DNA from: Circinella umbellata | Taxonomy: Eukaryota; Mucoromycota; Mucoromycetes; Mucorales; Lichtheimiaceae | Assembly (NCBI GenBank): GCA_025093555.1 | Contig: JAIWNF010000046.1 | Coordinates: 62,001-126,000 of the forward strand | Reading direction: 5' to 3' | DNA length: 64,000 nucleotides | In this document: positions 37,219 through 49,687 of the stretch, in pieces | How positions within the stretch are numbered: position 1 is the stretch's first letter | How the letters are laid out: each line of letters starts with the position of its first letter | Made by a program: the position numbers and the translations under genes | Notes under the pieces: generated by a model | What the model saw: the letters and a program-made list of their open reading frames with translations, nothing else | Told to the model about the DNA's origin: nothing | The model's database searches: none

Positions 37219-38826
37219 ATGCTCTCCTCTATTATTGAGTATTTGTTTCAATTCTTTGATATTCTTGCTGTTCTTGTAGCAAATGCTGCAGCTTTCTTTC
37301 AGGCGGTCTACGAAATCGCCATGAATGATGGACAACAACAACAACAACATCATCATCATCGTCGCCGTCAAGTAACACCCAATACTACTCCTCGTCATCG
37401 TCATCGGTTGCCACAGCAACAGGAGGAACAACAATTAGAGGAAAAGAACCCTTACAGTTATCATAGTTATAGGAGGCATGGTTCCCCACAACAAACTCAA
37501 AGACGCAACGATAAAGTTGGTATGAGGAAGCAGCGTTTTCTTGCACAAAACCCAAACCAACAACAGCAACAAATGCTATTAAAACAATATAAACAACAAC
37601 GAACGAATTACATTAATAACTTACCGAACGAGATTTTAACGGTTGTCTTTGAAATGACTTCTTCACCACAGCACCTTTATCAATGCACTCTAGTAAATCA
37701 CCGTTGGCATGCACTCGTGACACCTATCTTGTGGAGAGCCCCAGTACTCACTGGACCTGTGTGTTGTTTTCCCCTTTTCATGAAATCATCTAATACTCCT
37801 CCTTGTGACTATATGTACTGTCAATCCACCCCAAAAACTTCTTCATCAGTACCATCAGACAATAACGCCGATAATAACAACACATTCCCAATACATCTGG
37901 CAAAATATGGTTCAGCTATCCGTACACTGATTCTACCACCTCAACATACAACAGATTGTTCCATGGCTCATATCGCACGATCATGTCCCAATTTACAGGA
38001 TTTGACATTGGATGGGTGTAAACGTGTTAGCAATCTAGGTTTATTGTTTTTGACTCGCCATGTATCAAAATTAGAACGATTATCCGTGAATCGATGTATT
38101 TTGATTGATGATCAAGGTATTTCGTATTTGAATACACAACATAAACTTTCTGTACTATCCATAGCTGGATTGAAGCAAGTCTCGAGTCCAGGCTTGACAC
38201 GACTTATTCAGCAACTACCCTATTTACATGCATTGGATATTAGCGACTGTTCAGGATTATCAACAAGAACAGCAACAAATAGTAGTAATAATAATAATGA
38301 TTTACAAGAATTAATACGAGCATGTGGTAACAAGATGACTTATATGCAACTTAACCGAATTACAGCCCTTAACAACAATAATAATAACAGCATGACAATG
38401 ATGATACTAGATTGTATTATTGAATCTTGTCCCAATATACAACACTTGGGTGTGGCTCGTAAACAAAAACGGTCATCTGATAGGCAGTTGAATGATTTGA
38501 TTGATTCTTTGGAGCGACACCATATTGGATTAACTCGATTAGGCGCCAACCTCGTGCGCCGACACCGTCAACGACAACGTCAACGACAAAAACATGTTGA
38601 TGCTCACGTAATAGATCAACAAAACTTTTTACATCTAATTGGAGGTTTAAAACATTTACAATACTTGGATGTTTCGAATTGGAATTCTTTAGAGGGCGAT
38701 TGGATCAAGGAAGCAGTAGCAAGCCATAAAATTACAAATGTTCAGTTATCTGGATGTCACTATGTCACTACCTCAACAACCAATAAAAATAATAATGATA
38801 ATAATGCAACAATTGCCATTGCCTAA
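37219..38826 (+). CDS. F-box/LRR protein (Amn1-like)
   Basis: A single exon of 535 aa. A hydrophobic N-terminus (residues 1-33) is followed by Q/H/R-rich sequence. The F-box lies at about 134-175 (INNLPNEILTVVFEM, then TLVNHRWHALVTPILWRAP). LRRs of the cysteine-containing type follow (CPNLQDLTLDGCKRVSNLGL, then LERLSVNRCILIDDQGI, and HALDISDCSGLSTR). Runs of N interrupt the repeats and the C-terminus. The likely role is an SCF ubiquitin-ligase substrate receptor. It is unusual here in having no intron. A shorter start at the second Met (codon 35) is possible. Confidence 0.8.
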   Translation: MLSSIIEYLFQFFDILAVLVANAAAFFQAVYEIAMNDGQQQQQHHHHRRRQVTPNTTPRHRHRLPQQQEEQQLEEKNPYSYHSYRRHGSPQQTQRRNDKVGMRKQRFLAQNPNQQQQQMLLKQYKQQRTNYINNLPNEILTVVFEMTSSPQHLYQCTLVNHRWHALVTPILWRAPVLTGPVCCFPLFMKSSNTPPCDYMYCQSTPKTSSSVPSDNNADNNNTFPIHLAKYGSAIRTLILPPQHTTDCSMAHIARSCPNLQDLTLDGCKRVSNLGLLFLTRHVSKLERLSVNRCILIDDQGISYLNTQHKLSVLSIAGLKQVSSPGLTRLIQQLPYLHALDISDCSGLSTRTATNSSNNNNDLQELIRACGNKMTYMQLNRITALNNNNNNSMTMMILDCIIESCPNIQHLGVARKQKRSSDRQLNDLIDSLERHHIGLTRLGANLVRRHRQRQRQRQKHVDAHVIDQQNFLHLIGGLKHLQYLDVSNWNSLEGDWIKEAVASHKITNVQLSGCHYVTTSTTNKNNNDNNATIAIA

Positions 38827-39375
38827 TTTTTTCTTTTACTTTCTTTGTTCCCTCCCATATTCCGGTCCATTTAATAATAGTCCCTATAGTAATTAGTATC
38901 TTGTTTTTTTTTGCTTCTGTATATAGTATTATTTTTGTTATTTTGTCTTTCTTTCTAACACTTTCATATCTTGATGATGTACTTTAAAGTTGTATAGTTC
39001 TAAATTTCTCTTTTTGTATAATAAAGTTCTAATAATAAATAATAATAATTTGATAATAATAATGTTTATAATACAATAGTATATTGTATTTTTTTTCTAT
39101 TAGAATGAAGTACATGATTCATTTTCTTTGTGGATACAATACAGAGAGGAAGAAGCTTGTAACACAATATTTTTCGCGGGTACAGTAACTATTTTACTTG
39201 GGTACACCTATCATAACACAAACAACTTCAAGGTCCCCCCCCTTTTTTTTTTCTTTTTTGTTTTCTTCTCCTTTTCTAAAATAGAATATGATATGGTTTA
39301 CCCCCAATCATTGGTTTGTTTGTGTGGGGTAAAAAGTAAAAAAAAAAAATTCACGTTACGATGACTATTATAATG
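38827..39375. other. convergent 3' region
   Basis: Spacer between convergent stops with T- and AT-rich 3'-end-like sequence. No gene seen. Confidence 0.4.
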
Positions 39376-40601
39376 TTATTGGTTATAATAGCGTGACAAG
39401 AGATCTACTAAATTTTCCACCCGGTTTAAATCATCCTGATTGTTTCCTAGATTAAGAGCACCATATCGATGACCTTTTAATTGAGCAGGAACATTTTGAA
39501 CCATGAGTCCTGCTACCATGATCAAACTTGTCTCTTTTGCAGAAATAATAGAAGGTTCAGAAAGGATAGGGCCATATAAATGATGAATTGCCGTTTGTGC
39601 CAAATCAGGATAAGCATTATACATATGTTCTTGTACGCGTTGCGTATGGCGCTCATAAATCGCATCAAATAATTGGTTACCACGTTCACGTTGTTGTGTA
39701 ATATCATGCCAAGATGATTCCGATCTAAAAAATATATATCATCATTGTTGTTATTTAGTGTAAACCATAAAATAATAATAATAATACACAAATATTATGT
39801 ATACAACAGCCAAATAAATAATAAAAAATTTCTTATCAATTGTAACCACTTTTCTCCTCCCCAACTCTTTTTTTCTTCTTCTGGTCAATGATGGTGATGA
39901 TGATATACATTTCCCTATTTCAGTTTTGTATTCCCTGAGGAATAGAGGGAGAGCACTGATCCAATCCCTGCACCCCACTACCACCAATCCCCAATCATAA
40001 AATTCAAAATCTTGAAAAAGAAACACGAATCTTTCTCACGGAAAAAATGAACACAGACTAACAATGACAATAAATTTCATCGTCATCCTTTGGTTCCATA
40101 TTTATACAAACAAAAGAAGAGAAAGATGATTGGTTACTTTACCTAATAGGTTTTTTCGGTAATTGTGTCAATATTTCACTAGGAGCATCTGCTGCTAAAG
40201 CTTGTAAAGAATTAATTACCCTTGGATAACCGACAATAGCAAATGTTTTAAATATGCCTTCACGAAGTCGCATCATTACTTGTACTTTTTCTTCTTGTTG
40301 CTGTATGGATTGTGTTGCTACCTTATAAACGGTGGGAATATCTTGTGCATGATTCAAGGTGCTCATGACAACTGCCTATAACATACGCATTCCAAACCAT
40401 AAAAGAAACGAGGAACCCCACCCCACAATTCGATTAGCCAAAAAATAAAGATTCTTTTTTTTTTGTTATACTCATTCCAATGAATCAATAAAATAAATAA
40501 AAATAACTTACAGTTAAAATGTACCATACTTGATTCCTTGGCGCACTTTGAGTTGATGTATATAATGACTGAATTTCACCAAGAACTTTTAAAAGTGACA
40601 T
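39376..40601 (-). CDS. AhpD/carboxymuconolactone decarboxylase-like protein without cysteines
   Basis: Three exons (40601-40512, 40375-40143, 39724-39376) give 223 aa. The intervening 418-bp intron is long for this window. The all-helical pattern (NQVWYILTAVVMSTLNHAQD, then MRLREGIFKTFAIVGYPRV, and ETSLIMVAGLMVQNVPAQL) fits the CMD fold. I find no Cys in the translation, so the CxxC thiol pair of AhpD-type hydroperoxide reductases is absent. Fungal members of this type are poorly characterised. A catalytic role as in AhpD is unlikely. Confidence 0.7.
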
Positions 40602-43600
40602 AGTTGATATTTCTAACTGGTCCAAGCACTATTTTTCTTGCTTTAATACACTCTGTTAGTGTTGGTCGGTGCAAAGATTTACCCTTGACACTAGTCAAAT
40701 CCCCAATTTACGTTTATCACCCCCCAACCCCCACTTTTAGGTGCCGGTCCCCCAGACAACAAATTTATATTCTGTTATCGATTACTTGGATACAGAAGAT
40801 GTGACAAAGATATTTGGTATTAAAAGCTTCGTTTACTTCCTTAGAAGACTAGAGGATAGGGGTTTTTGGTGAAGTGAACCAATGAATTTTGTTATTTATG
40901 CCAAAGAACTGTTTGGCATACTATACACTTAATAAAACAAAGTATAGCATTCTTTGTTGTGTTGCTTTAATACTATAATAATAATAGGTGGCTGATTTCT
41001 ATACAATGCAGACCTTTTTTTGGACACTAACTTATACGTACGGTTAAAAGTGTGACATAAAACAATAATAAACATGCTATTGTTTTTCACGCGTTTGTCC
41101 GTGCATTCTCTTATTTTCATTAACAGACGACATATGTACAACATCCTATGGATGTGTCACCAAAACAATATGTTCCTCAGTTAGTTTATAAGCAGAGTAC
41201 AATCTAAATGCTTTTATTATGTATAACGGCATGTTATTCATTAGATATTTATAATAGAACAAGGCTATTAATATATTATTTTAGCATGATATTTGCTATA
41301 TTAATTTTTTTTTTCATTTTATTGATGCGCGACAATAATTAACCATTATCATAAGCGTATGAGTCATCATTATTGTAAAGACAAAACATATTTATTTTGT
41401 TTCATATGGATCTTTTTGTTAAAGAAATTTGTTGGGGTGAAAAAAAAACCATCGTGTTGGAGCCCTATTCGATCCGTTGTTGGTATCACGATCATACGAA
41501 AATTTATGGACTGATGATTAGAATGAGATAAAAAAGAAAAGGTTAACGATTGTGAAAAATAATAACAATAAATTGCTGAATACAGTAATCTTTTCAATTC
41601 TTCAGTTTATTACAATCAAAACAGATATATTATAAATTATGATTAGAAAGAAGAGATCATTAAGTAGTGCTGGGCAAATGTTATCAAGATACATGCAATT
41701 AACGGATTTACAATTCCTTCTCTGCAGCAGCTGACTTTAACTTTGAGAATTGTAACTTTTCACCTTGTAGAAATAAGAGTAAAAGTAAAAGATTGTTTTG
41801 AAGAGAAGCAACATTACAAAGTTAACTTTGCATTGCTTCAATGCCAATTTAAGGTCCGTGCGCTTCAGTCCCTGATAATAGTCGTGTATCGTTTTTCACA
41901 TAACACTTTACTTATTTCTTTCTTTTTCTTTCACCTCTTCCCATTTTAACACCTGGGAAACCGATACGACTTTTGAAACATACACACACACACACACACT
42001 CACATTCTGTTTGTTTTTGCACAAAGTATGTAATCAAATATTTGATTTTTTTTCAAAAAAGAAAAGAAAAGAACCTTTTTTTGAACATTCTATCATTAGG
42101 ATAGCAGAAAAAAAAAACTTTTCTTTTATATATTTCTACAATCATATACGTATTCGGTAGAAGCACTATTATTATTATACTTACATTAATTATTGTTTTT
42201 ATCGTGTTTGAAGATATAGTTACCGTTGTGAACCGCCATTTAAAATGGAAAGTAATACTTAAAAATTGTAGTTGAACTTTTGAATGCTTTCAATTTTGCG
42301 AATTTTTTTTTCAAGTAAGAAAACACTCTTCAACTTTTTGTTAATTATTTGAAACTTTTTATTAATCTTATTATGATTTTTTTTTATTTATTTTTTGCTT
42401 AAAGGCTCAGTACTGTTGTGACCCATCGCTTAATTTGGAAAACAAGACTTGAACTTTTAAATTCTTTATTATGCACTTTGTTTTGTTCAAGTAGGAAAAC
42501 ATATTCTTTTAACAATTAATTTAATTGAAACATTTTATAAAATCTTGTTTTACTAAGACCTAGAAGTAGGCTACTCCCTTTTTTTTATGTTTTCAATATA
42601 TATGGTAGTAGGCTACACAATTCGAGTCTCCCAAATCTTGACTTGTTTTACTTGTTGGGGTTTTGAAGATCGACGCGTGGAATACATTACTGGTATTATT
42701 GACAGCCTAAAGAATGCCTTCACTCACCAATGGCGCCTCTTTCTCGCTTGCCATGATTTTTTATGGTATCCTTATATGGGATTCTTGGATTACATGCGGT
42801 TCACTTACATGGCCATCCTGGACATGATGGTGTGAAAAACTGTGTCTGGCAGCCACGTGTAGGCGTGTTGATTTGCCGCTCGGGTTAAGGGCGAAACGTA
42901 GACCACTAGCACTGTCCCGTTACAGTAATAAATACCGCGTATCCAAGCAACCAGAAGTTAGGCGCCCTGGTGTCAGGTGTGTAACTCCAAGAATAAAAGA
43001 ATGATGGAGTGAGTGGTGCGTCCGGTTCAAGGTCTTGCATTTGGTGTTGCTATGATAATCCCTTCTGGATTTTCTCACTACCTCCTTTTCCGGGTTACAT
43101 AGACGCAATATATGTAGTTGGCTTTTCTTTTCCAGAATCACTCGAATGAGGGTATGGAAATCATTATTGTTGAAAAAGATGATGTAAATGAAAAAAATCT
43201 CAATTGTACTAATTATTCTACGTATTAAATATGATCATTATTATAGTTATTACGACATTGGACCCTCATATGGTAATCAAGACACCCATGAAGAACTGAA
43301 CATGCGTAAAACAAAAATTTATGATACAAAAGAATTTTTTTTTTGCAGAAAATTATTCACATTTGATGATAACTCCAGTTTTATTATTGCATAAACATAT
43401 ATGTTATTTTTTGTATCTGACAGCTGATTTATAAAAGCAATATAAAATATTCTTTCAATATTGATTGGTTAATTACCATTGAAAAATGAAATGATAAAAA
43501 AAAGAGTGAAAATGACTGACGTCTGGTATAGAGGCTCTCATCAATGCTGACCACATAAAAGAAGTAGGGGAAATGAAACGGAAATACGTAATGGTTTTCA

Positions 43601-44739
43601 AAATGTTTTACAGGAATCTTTGAAAAACCATACTTGAGTAGTTCTCACACACGTTGTAACAAACATATATAAAGTTACATAGTATTGTACTGTTTTGTGT
43701 GAATAGATTTGAAATTTTAACTCGATTTTGATAGTTACGCATAGTTTTAATTATTTCAGCCCAGATAAAGAATGTTAAAGAATCGAATGCAATGTTTTAC
43801 CAGTCTATACTTGCTTTTTTATGGTTAACGCTAAATAATATGTTAATGAAGCTGAAGGTCCTCTACCTATATATTAAGATACCATATAATAATATTTCTT
43901 GGGAACAACTAGGGGCCCGTCGCTTTTGGGGCGGCACATCAGTAACATGGTGTGCCCTTTCCCCATTTTAGGTATTCGACTCGCCTTTCATCTAAATATC
44001 CACAATTCCAGTAATAATTATTGATAGTGTATACTTACCGTATTCTGTCGATTGAACATTGTATGTATTTATTTTCTCTTTCTAGCCATACAATAAACTC
44101 AAAAGTCGCTAGCACGTATAAATATATATATTGTAACTATACAACAAAGAATGCAATAATAAAGAGACAGAGTAAGCAGTATAGTATAGATAAAAAGATG
44201 GTATCATACTGAACGTCATATATTTATAATAATACTGTGGGTTAAGTTTGTGTGATAAAGTCTCTTTATTTATAAATTAAAAAGCGAAATACGTATTTAT
44301 TTTCGGTGAAGTTCTGCTTATCATGCATCTTGTTTGTTCACAAGAATTGACTTACGATAGCGTATTGAATGAAACACCATCACATTATTTTATCAACAAT
44401 AAAATTATAGAACAAAGTATTGTATCTGGTATAATTGATTAAATAATGTATCATGGTTTACAATATTATAGGGAGCAAAAAAGAAGCAATAAGTATTTAA
44501 AAAACTACTGATAGCTTTTACAAGTTACGACTTGATCTTGATTTATAAAGAAAAAAGATCCAATTGGAAGATTTCTTTTTATTCACGGTTGACAAATAGG
44601 TTTGATTCCAACAAATAGTAAAGCTTCCACTCTTCACAGGCTTACTTTGGATAGGAAGATCAACTACTGTGCGTTTTATAGGTACGTAGGTAAGAATAAT
44701 GAATAATAGTAGACTAACTAGAAAGGACTGTTACCGGTA
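40602..44739. other. 4.1-kb gene-poor region
   Basis: No supported gene. The patch at about 42640-43140 is less AT-rich than its surroundings and has short frames on both strands, so it could be an eroded element. The remainder is AT-rich. Confidence 0.45.
42221..42549. repeat. diverged direct repeat pair, offset about 190 bp
   Basis: Copies at 42221-42370 and 42411-42549 both run TACNGTTGTGA, GAACTTTT, then TTCAAGTA(A/G)G(A)AAA and end in ATT-GAAAC(A)TTTT. They are clearly related but diverged. Unknown origin. Confidence 0.55.
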
Positions 44740-45300
44740 GTAGTGATATCAATGATATTAACAAAAGCTCTTGATCTTGATTCCGAACTGAACGTGATTG
44801 GCAAAAAAGCAGCCAACACCACTTCTGTTATTAACTTTGCCACAGATCGGCTTGAAGTAACACCTGAATATAGGTAACCTTTATATGCGTTTCAGTATTA
44901 TTTCGAGTGATTTATATTATTATTAGATTCGCGTATATTATCAGAACTTTGTTGATACGTAAGTATACTAATATCTCCATACTTGTCATTATTGTAGTTA
45001 TCACCATAGACCCCCTCGTCTCGAATTATTAAGAAAGCTGCAACAAACTCTTCAGATAATGTATCCTCGACTACCTGGGTCATAATATAATGACATAGCA
45101 ATAACTGGTACATCCTAACTACTTCTCCTGCCTTTTTTTTAGATCGATACAAAATCATGTTAGCTATGATATGGTTCCGCTAAACTTTATTCAACTTTTA
45201 CAAACTTATCCACAGCTTGAACACCTTGCTTTGAAGGTATCTGACGTAAGACGAGGAAGGATCTTTTTCATCTTATTAACAGTGTCGATATCCCTGGTAC
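44740..45300 (+). pseudogene. possible decayed TPR/F-box/LRR gene
   Basis: A plus-strand frame ILTKALDLDSELNVIGKKAA then INFATDRLEVTPEYR resembles the N-terminal TPR-like half of the local F-box family. Further on, LNFIQLLQTYPQLEHLALKV (about 45183-45240) looks like an LRR. Stops and frame changes separate them. Assignment rests on these short resemblances only. Confidence 0.35.
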
Positions 45301-45889
45301 TTTTGTTTATTAAACTCTAAAATCATATTCTACATTAGAGAATGTTACTTACTATTCAAGCATTTATGTACAATTTCATCCACTGAGTTGATACTTTTAT
45401 ATTACCCTCCAAGAAATTCATTACACTACATTGCCCTGTTCCACAAATGTATTACCCCTCGCCATTTATGCCATTTATTTGTGGCTGAAAAAATTTACGT
45501 ATTTGATTGCTATATTCAATTGTGTGGTATAAAGAGAAATTTTTGTGTTCACACTCGGTTGTGGCAGATAAAAAAAAATGGCCACCTGATGCTATAAGAT
45601 CAGTATTATTAGTACAACGAATATTTATATTTTTGGAAAATTACAGTGTAGTACTGATATAAACAAAATAAATGCATTATAGGATAAGTAAAATAATCTT
45701 TATTTTATGCATATATATAGATAGAATGGTGAATAAAATGATTGTGATGTTTAATAAGAAGTTATAATTACAGGTTAAAAAATGCTGAATAAATTAAATA
45801 ATAGTGGTTCTTACATGGCTATAAAAGATAAGTATCTAATAATTTAATTTCGCTGCTTTATATATATTATTGCACAAATATGATTATTA

Positions 45890-46876
45890 TCAAGCAGTAG
45901 TATTAGGAGTAAATCCTTGGTATCGAATCATTGTACCAGCAAACTTGTAGCCTACTCTTGCATAAAGGTTTTCCTTTACGTCTTGTTTTGCATCAACCAT
46001 AAGAGTGACATACTTGTATGTCTTCAATAATTTGAGTGTAAAAGCTGCCACCATAGAACCTGCATACCCACGGCCACGAAATCTTTCGGGAGTATAAACG
46101 TAAGCAATGGTACATCCTGTACCTACTGGTCTTCTTTTCCAGACCATAGATACCGGAAGTCCATCAGGTGCACACCAAACGTAAACATTACCCAATTGAA
46201 ATTCACTTGTAAGTTCAAGAAAATCAAAATCTGATGGTAGATCAAACTTATTTTTATTTTCTGGCGTATTTCCATTCGATAAAAATCCATAATGAACAAG
46301 AAATGCACGAGTCCAAGCAAGAAGTAATGGGAATTCTGGTGTCGTCGCTTCTCGAAGGAAATAACCTTGACCTTGGATAGATACAACTGCCTTAGATATC
46401 TTAAGTTCTTCTTCGGTTGGTGATGTGTAAGTCCAGCAAATGGGTTCAGTCGCTTTGAAGGAAATGTTTAAAGAAGGTGATTGTGACAAAGCAAGTTTCT
46501 CCCATACACTCTTGACCATACTTAAACTTGGATCATGGCCTCGAATTACATTGGCTTCAATTGGAGCAGCAAAAAAGTCTTCCATAAGCATTTGAGTACC
46601 AATGCGACGCTCTTGTTCATTTTGAGTAAAGAATACTCCTGGATAAAGTGTATCATTATCTAATGCTACAATTGCAAATATAAGTTCTTTTTGTTCTTGA
46701 TCGTCTTTGTTATGCTTCCAGACAGCGCCGCAATATGAATTTCTTAGGCCTTGTTTTTCTAATTTAAATGCAGTATGTAGCAGATATATATGTTGTAGTT
46801 CGTACAATTCTAACTGTTGACGAGTTTCTTTTAAGAAAGTACTTGCGTCTTGGTAACGTTGAACAGATAATGACAT
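45890..46876 (-). CDS. GNAT-family N-acetyltransferase-like protein, copy 1
   Basis: An intronless 328-aa frame with ATG at 46876. The C-terminal half is GNAT (FR47-like): YVWCAPDGLPVSMVWKRRP (beta strands), then YVYTPERFRGRGYAGSMVAA at about 260-280, the acetyl-CoA pyrophosphate loop (RGRGYA), and NLYARVGYKFAGTMIRYQ as the closing strand. The N-terminal half is a family-specific extension (MSLSVQRYQDASTFLKETRQ). Substrate unknown. Its paralogue lies at 61713-62672 on the same strand. Confidence 0.85.
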   Translation of the reverse strand: MSLSVQRYQDASTFLKETRQQLELYELQHIYLLHTAFKLEKQGLRNSYCGAVWKHNKDDQEQKELIFAIVALDNDTLYPGVFFTQNEQERRIGTQMLMEDFFAAPIEANVIRGHDPSLSMVKSVWEKLALSQSPSLNISFKATEPICWTYTSPTEEELKISKAVVSIQGQGYFLREATTPEFPLLLAWTRAFLVHYGFLSNGNTPENKNKFDLPSDFDFLELTSEFQLGNVYVWCAPDGLPVSMVWKRRPVGTGCTIAYVYTPERFRGRGYAGSMVAAFTLKLLKTYKYVTLMVDAKQDVKENLYARVGYKFAGTMIRYQGFTPNTTA

Positions 46877-47220
46877 GAAGAAAGAAAAGAAAAAAAAAGT
46901 TAAAAAGAAAAAAAAAAATAATCTGGTTCTCCGAGAACAAAAAATTTAAATGAGGAATACGTAATAAAAAGTTAGTATTCAACTTGAGTCATGCTTGTGG
47001 AAATTTTCGGAATTTCTCATAATTACAACGCCGTTTAAAGCAAAAGAGGTATTTTCCGCAGCAATCTTGAAGTTTAAAAGCGTTCAAAAAGGTGATGTTA
47101 TTCAGCCATAATTTTTTTAATATGGAAATTTTTTATTTTTATGATCTTTACACATAAACGCAAAAAGAGTAACATTTATTTATTTTTTCTATAATTTTTT
47201 GTTTTGTACACAAAACACAT
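46877..47220. other. intergenic
   Basis: Short AT-rich spacer between GNAT copy 1 and the first P450, in tandem orientation. Nothing seen. Confidence 0.4.
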
Positions 47221-49687
47221 CTATTTTTCGATAGAGACAGAACCAAAAGGCATAGCAGTTTGAATTGTAGTAGGGAAAATGATATCACTTGTAGGTCGAA
47301 GCTTATAATCACGAATAAGGAGAGAAATAACTGTCTTAATTTCTTGAATAGCGAACCAACGTCCACTAATAATAATATGATAAAATAAAATGATTAGTAT
47401 AGATGACCTTATATATATATATATAGATATAGATATATAGATATGAAACTTACGGGCAAGCATGCTTTCCTTCACCAAAGACCAAGTAATCATCACTGAC
47501 TTTTGTGCTTGGATATCCTGTGTTTACGTATCTGAAAGGCTTGAATTCTGTACGATCTTCAGACTTATCTTTTTTCATTTCTTCCCAATCGTTGCTTTGT
47601 TGATTATACCATGCATTGATTAAGACATCACCGCCTATTTTTGTCAAAATATAATAAAAATATGTACAGAAAGAAGAGTAAATGATTTATGAAGATGTTA
47701 ATAAAAATAATCATACATAATAATATGTAAGGTTAATTTTTCCACTTCAAAAAAAAAAGCAATTTACGAACCTGGAGGAATAATTGTACCATTGCTTAAA
47801 ACAATCTTATTCTTTCCAACATTAGTATGTGTAAGTTCATAGAATTCGTTTCGAAGGCGCATAGATTCACGGCACACACTATCAAGTTTGACCATACTCT
47901 TAATGATGTCAAATGTAAAGACTTCACTGCTCTTGCCATTGGGATCAAGACCTGCATTTGTAAGAACTTCTTGTTGTTCTTTATAAAGTTCTTCTATTAA
48001 TCCAGGAGTATTGAGAATATGATAAAGTACAATAGTTCCGTTTTCGCTGGTAGTATGAATGGAGGCAAAAATCAAGACAATTATTTGATTGGTGATATGA
48101 GTAGCAATATCACGGCCGGCAGGTATTTTAGAGTTCTCAATAAGATCTTGAAGGATATCATTCTATAAAATGAATAAGAACGAAATAATGAATAGTTTGT
48201 TACAAAATAAAAGATTTTCTATATCAAATAATACTCACAGGTCTTTCCCAATCAGGTTTCTTTGCATTCTCTAAACGAGATTTAATCTCAGGAGTAATAG
48301 CGTTAAGCATTACTTTTCTGTGCTTTCTGGTGCTAGCAGAAAATTTACCAATATACCTAACGTTATATAATGATAATTGTTAATTTATGCAAATCAGGAT
48401 AGATATTTTTTTTAGAAACAGCAACAACATAAAAAATATTATTTACGTACATACCACATCTTTAACTTCATCAATACTTGGAAGGGTTCAATCCAATAGT
48501 TTTCGGCACGGATATATGAGCCTAAATCACCAGTGATTTCTTGGAAACTTGTAATTAATTCAGAATTTTGACATAATTTTGTGCCTACAAATACGGATGC
48601 ACTTGCTCGAGACACCATACGCTGCACAAGAGGGTATAAATGAGGAAGTTCCTTTTTTCCTATAACATATTTCATGATGTAATTAGAAAACTGTCCGAAG
48701 CAAAAAAAAATCTTATTCTTTTCCTTTGTTCGTATTATATTAATTATTTCATATCATTTGCACCATTACCTAAGTGCTATTTTTTTTATTCTTATTAACA
48801 TTAACTTACCTTGTAAATCACCAACAATGTCATGAAGACCGATGTTTAACTATTTGTAAATTCAATAAGTTAAAAGTTATATAATTGGATTACTTCTTAG
48901 GAGTGTAAAAAAAAAATCAAATAAGAAATTTACGTTGTCAACAGCACGTGGAGTAAAATATTTTAAATGTGGGGTCAAGTATTGAACAACAGCAATACGG
49001 GTGTCACTTGCAGGAACTTCATCATCACGAATATCAGCCATTGTTTTCATATCGAATCTCTACAATCGCAATATTATTTGATTTAATTCTTCATCTTTTA
49101 TAATTATTTACTGGTGATGTGTACAGTTATTAAGAATAAAATCCTTACCTTTTCAATACCAGTATGGAAATCAAAGTTACTGTTCATAAAGACTTCACGA
49201 ACATATCTGCCAGAAACAATTGTATGCATCTATAACAATATAAATAAATGGTTACTATGACGATCATGTCCATCAATCTTATATAGTAAAAAAAAAGGTT
49301 TACAAATATACATACACGACCAAATAAATGCACACGATATACAGGACCAAATTCTTCTGTCCATTTCTTTACGAAAGCACTGGGATCTTTACGATATTCA
49401 GCTGAGGAACCATTGAAAGGATCACGATATGGTACAGTAGGACAATTATCACGGGAACCCTTTTAAATATTTAAATTAAATAAATTTAACATGAGGGCAA
49501 CAAATGGAAGGAAAAAAAAGAAAACGAGTAAAATTGTTTATACCTTAAAAAGTCGATAAAAGGTATAACTGGTAATGACAGTGGCAGCTGTAAGTAAACC
49601 AATTGTTTGTTGTTGACGGGAAGATAAATTGATATCTTTTACAGTTTCGATAATTTGATCGAGAGAAGAAGGAATCGTCAATTGCAT
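47221..49687 (-). CDS. cytochrome P450, tandem copy A
   Basis: Ten exons (49687-49544, 49459-49316, 49229-49149, 49059-48934, 48849-48810, 48659-48455, 48356-48239, 48162-47772, 47634-47454, 47365-47221) join to 524 aa. A membrane anchor lies at about 28-46 (IGLLTAATVITSYTFYRLF). The I-helix is FASIHTTSENG, the K-helix ExxR is ESMRLR, and the heme loop is FGEGKHACPGRWFA with C476 as iron ligand. It resembles fungal monooxygenases of the ent-kaurene-oxidase-like kind. The substrate is unknown and it should sit in the ER membrane. The splice acceptor and donor phases match copy B exactly. Confidence 0.93.
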
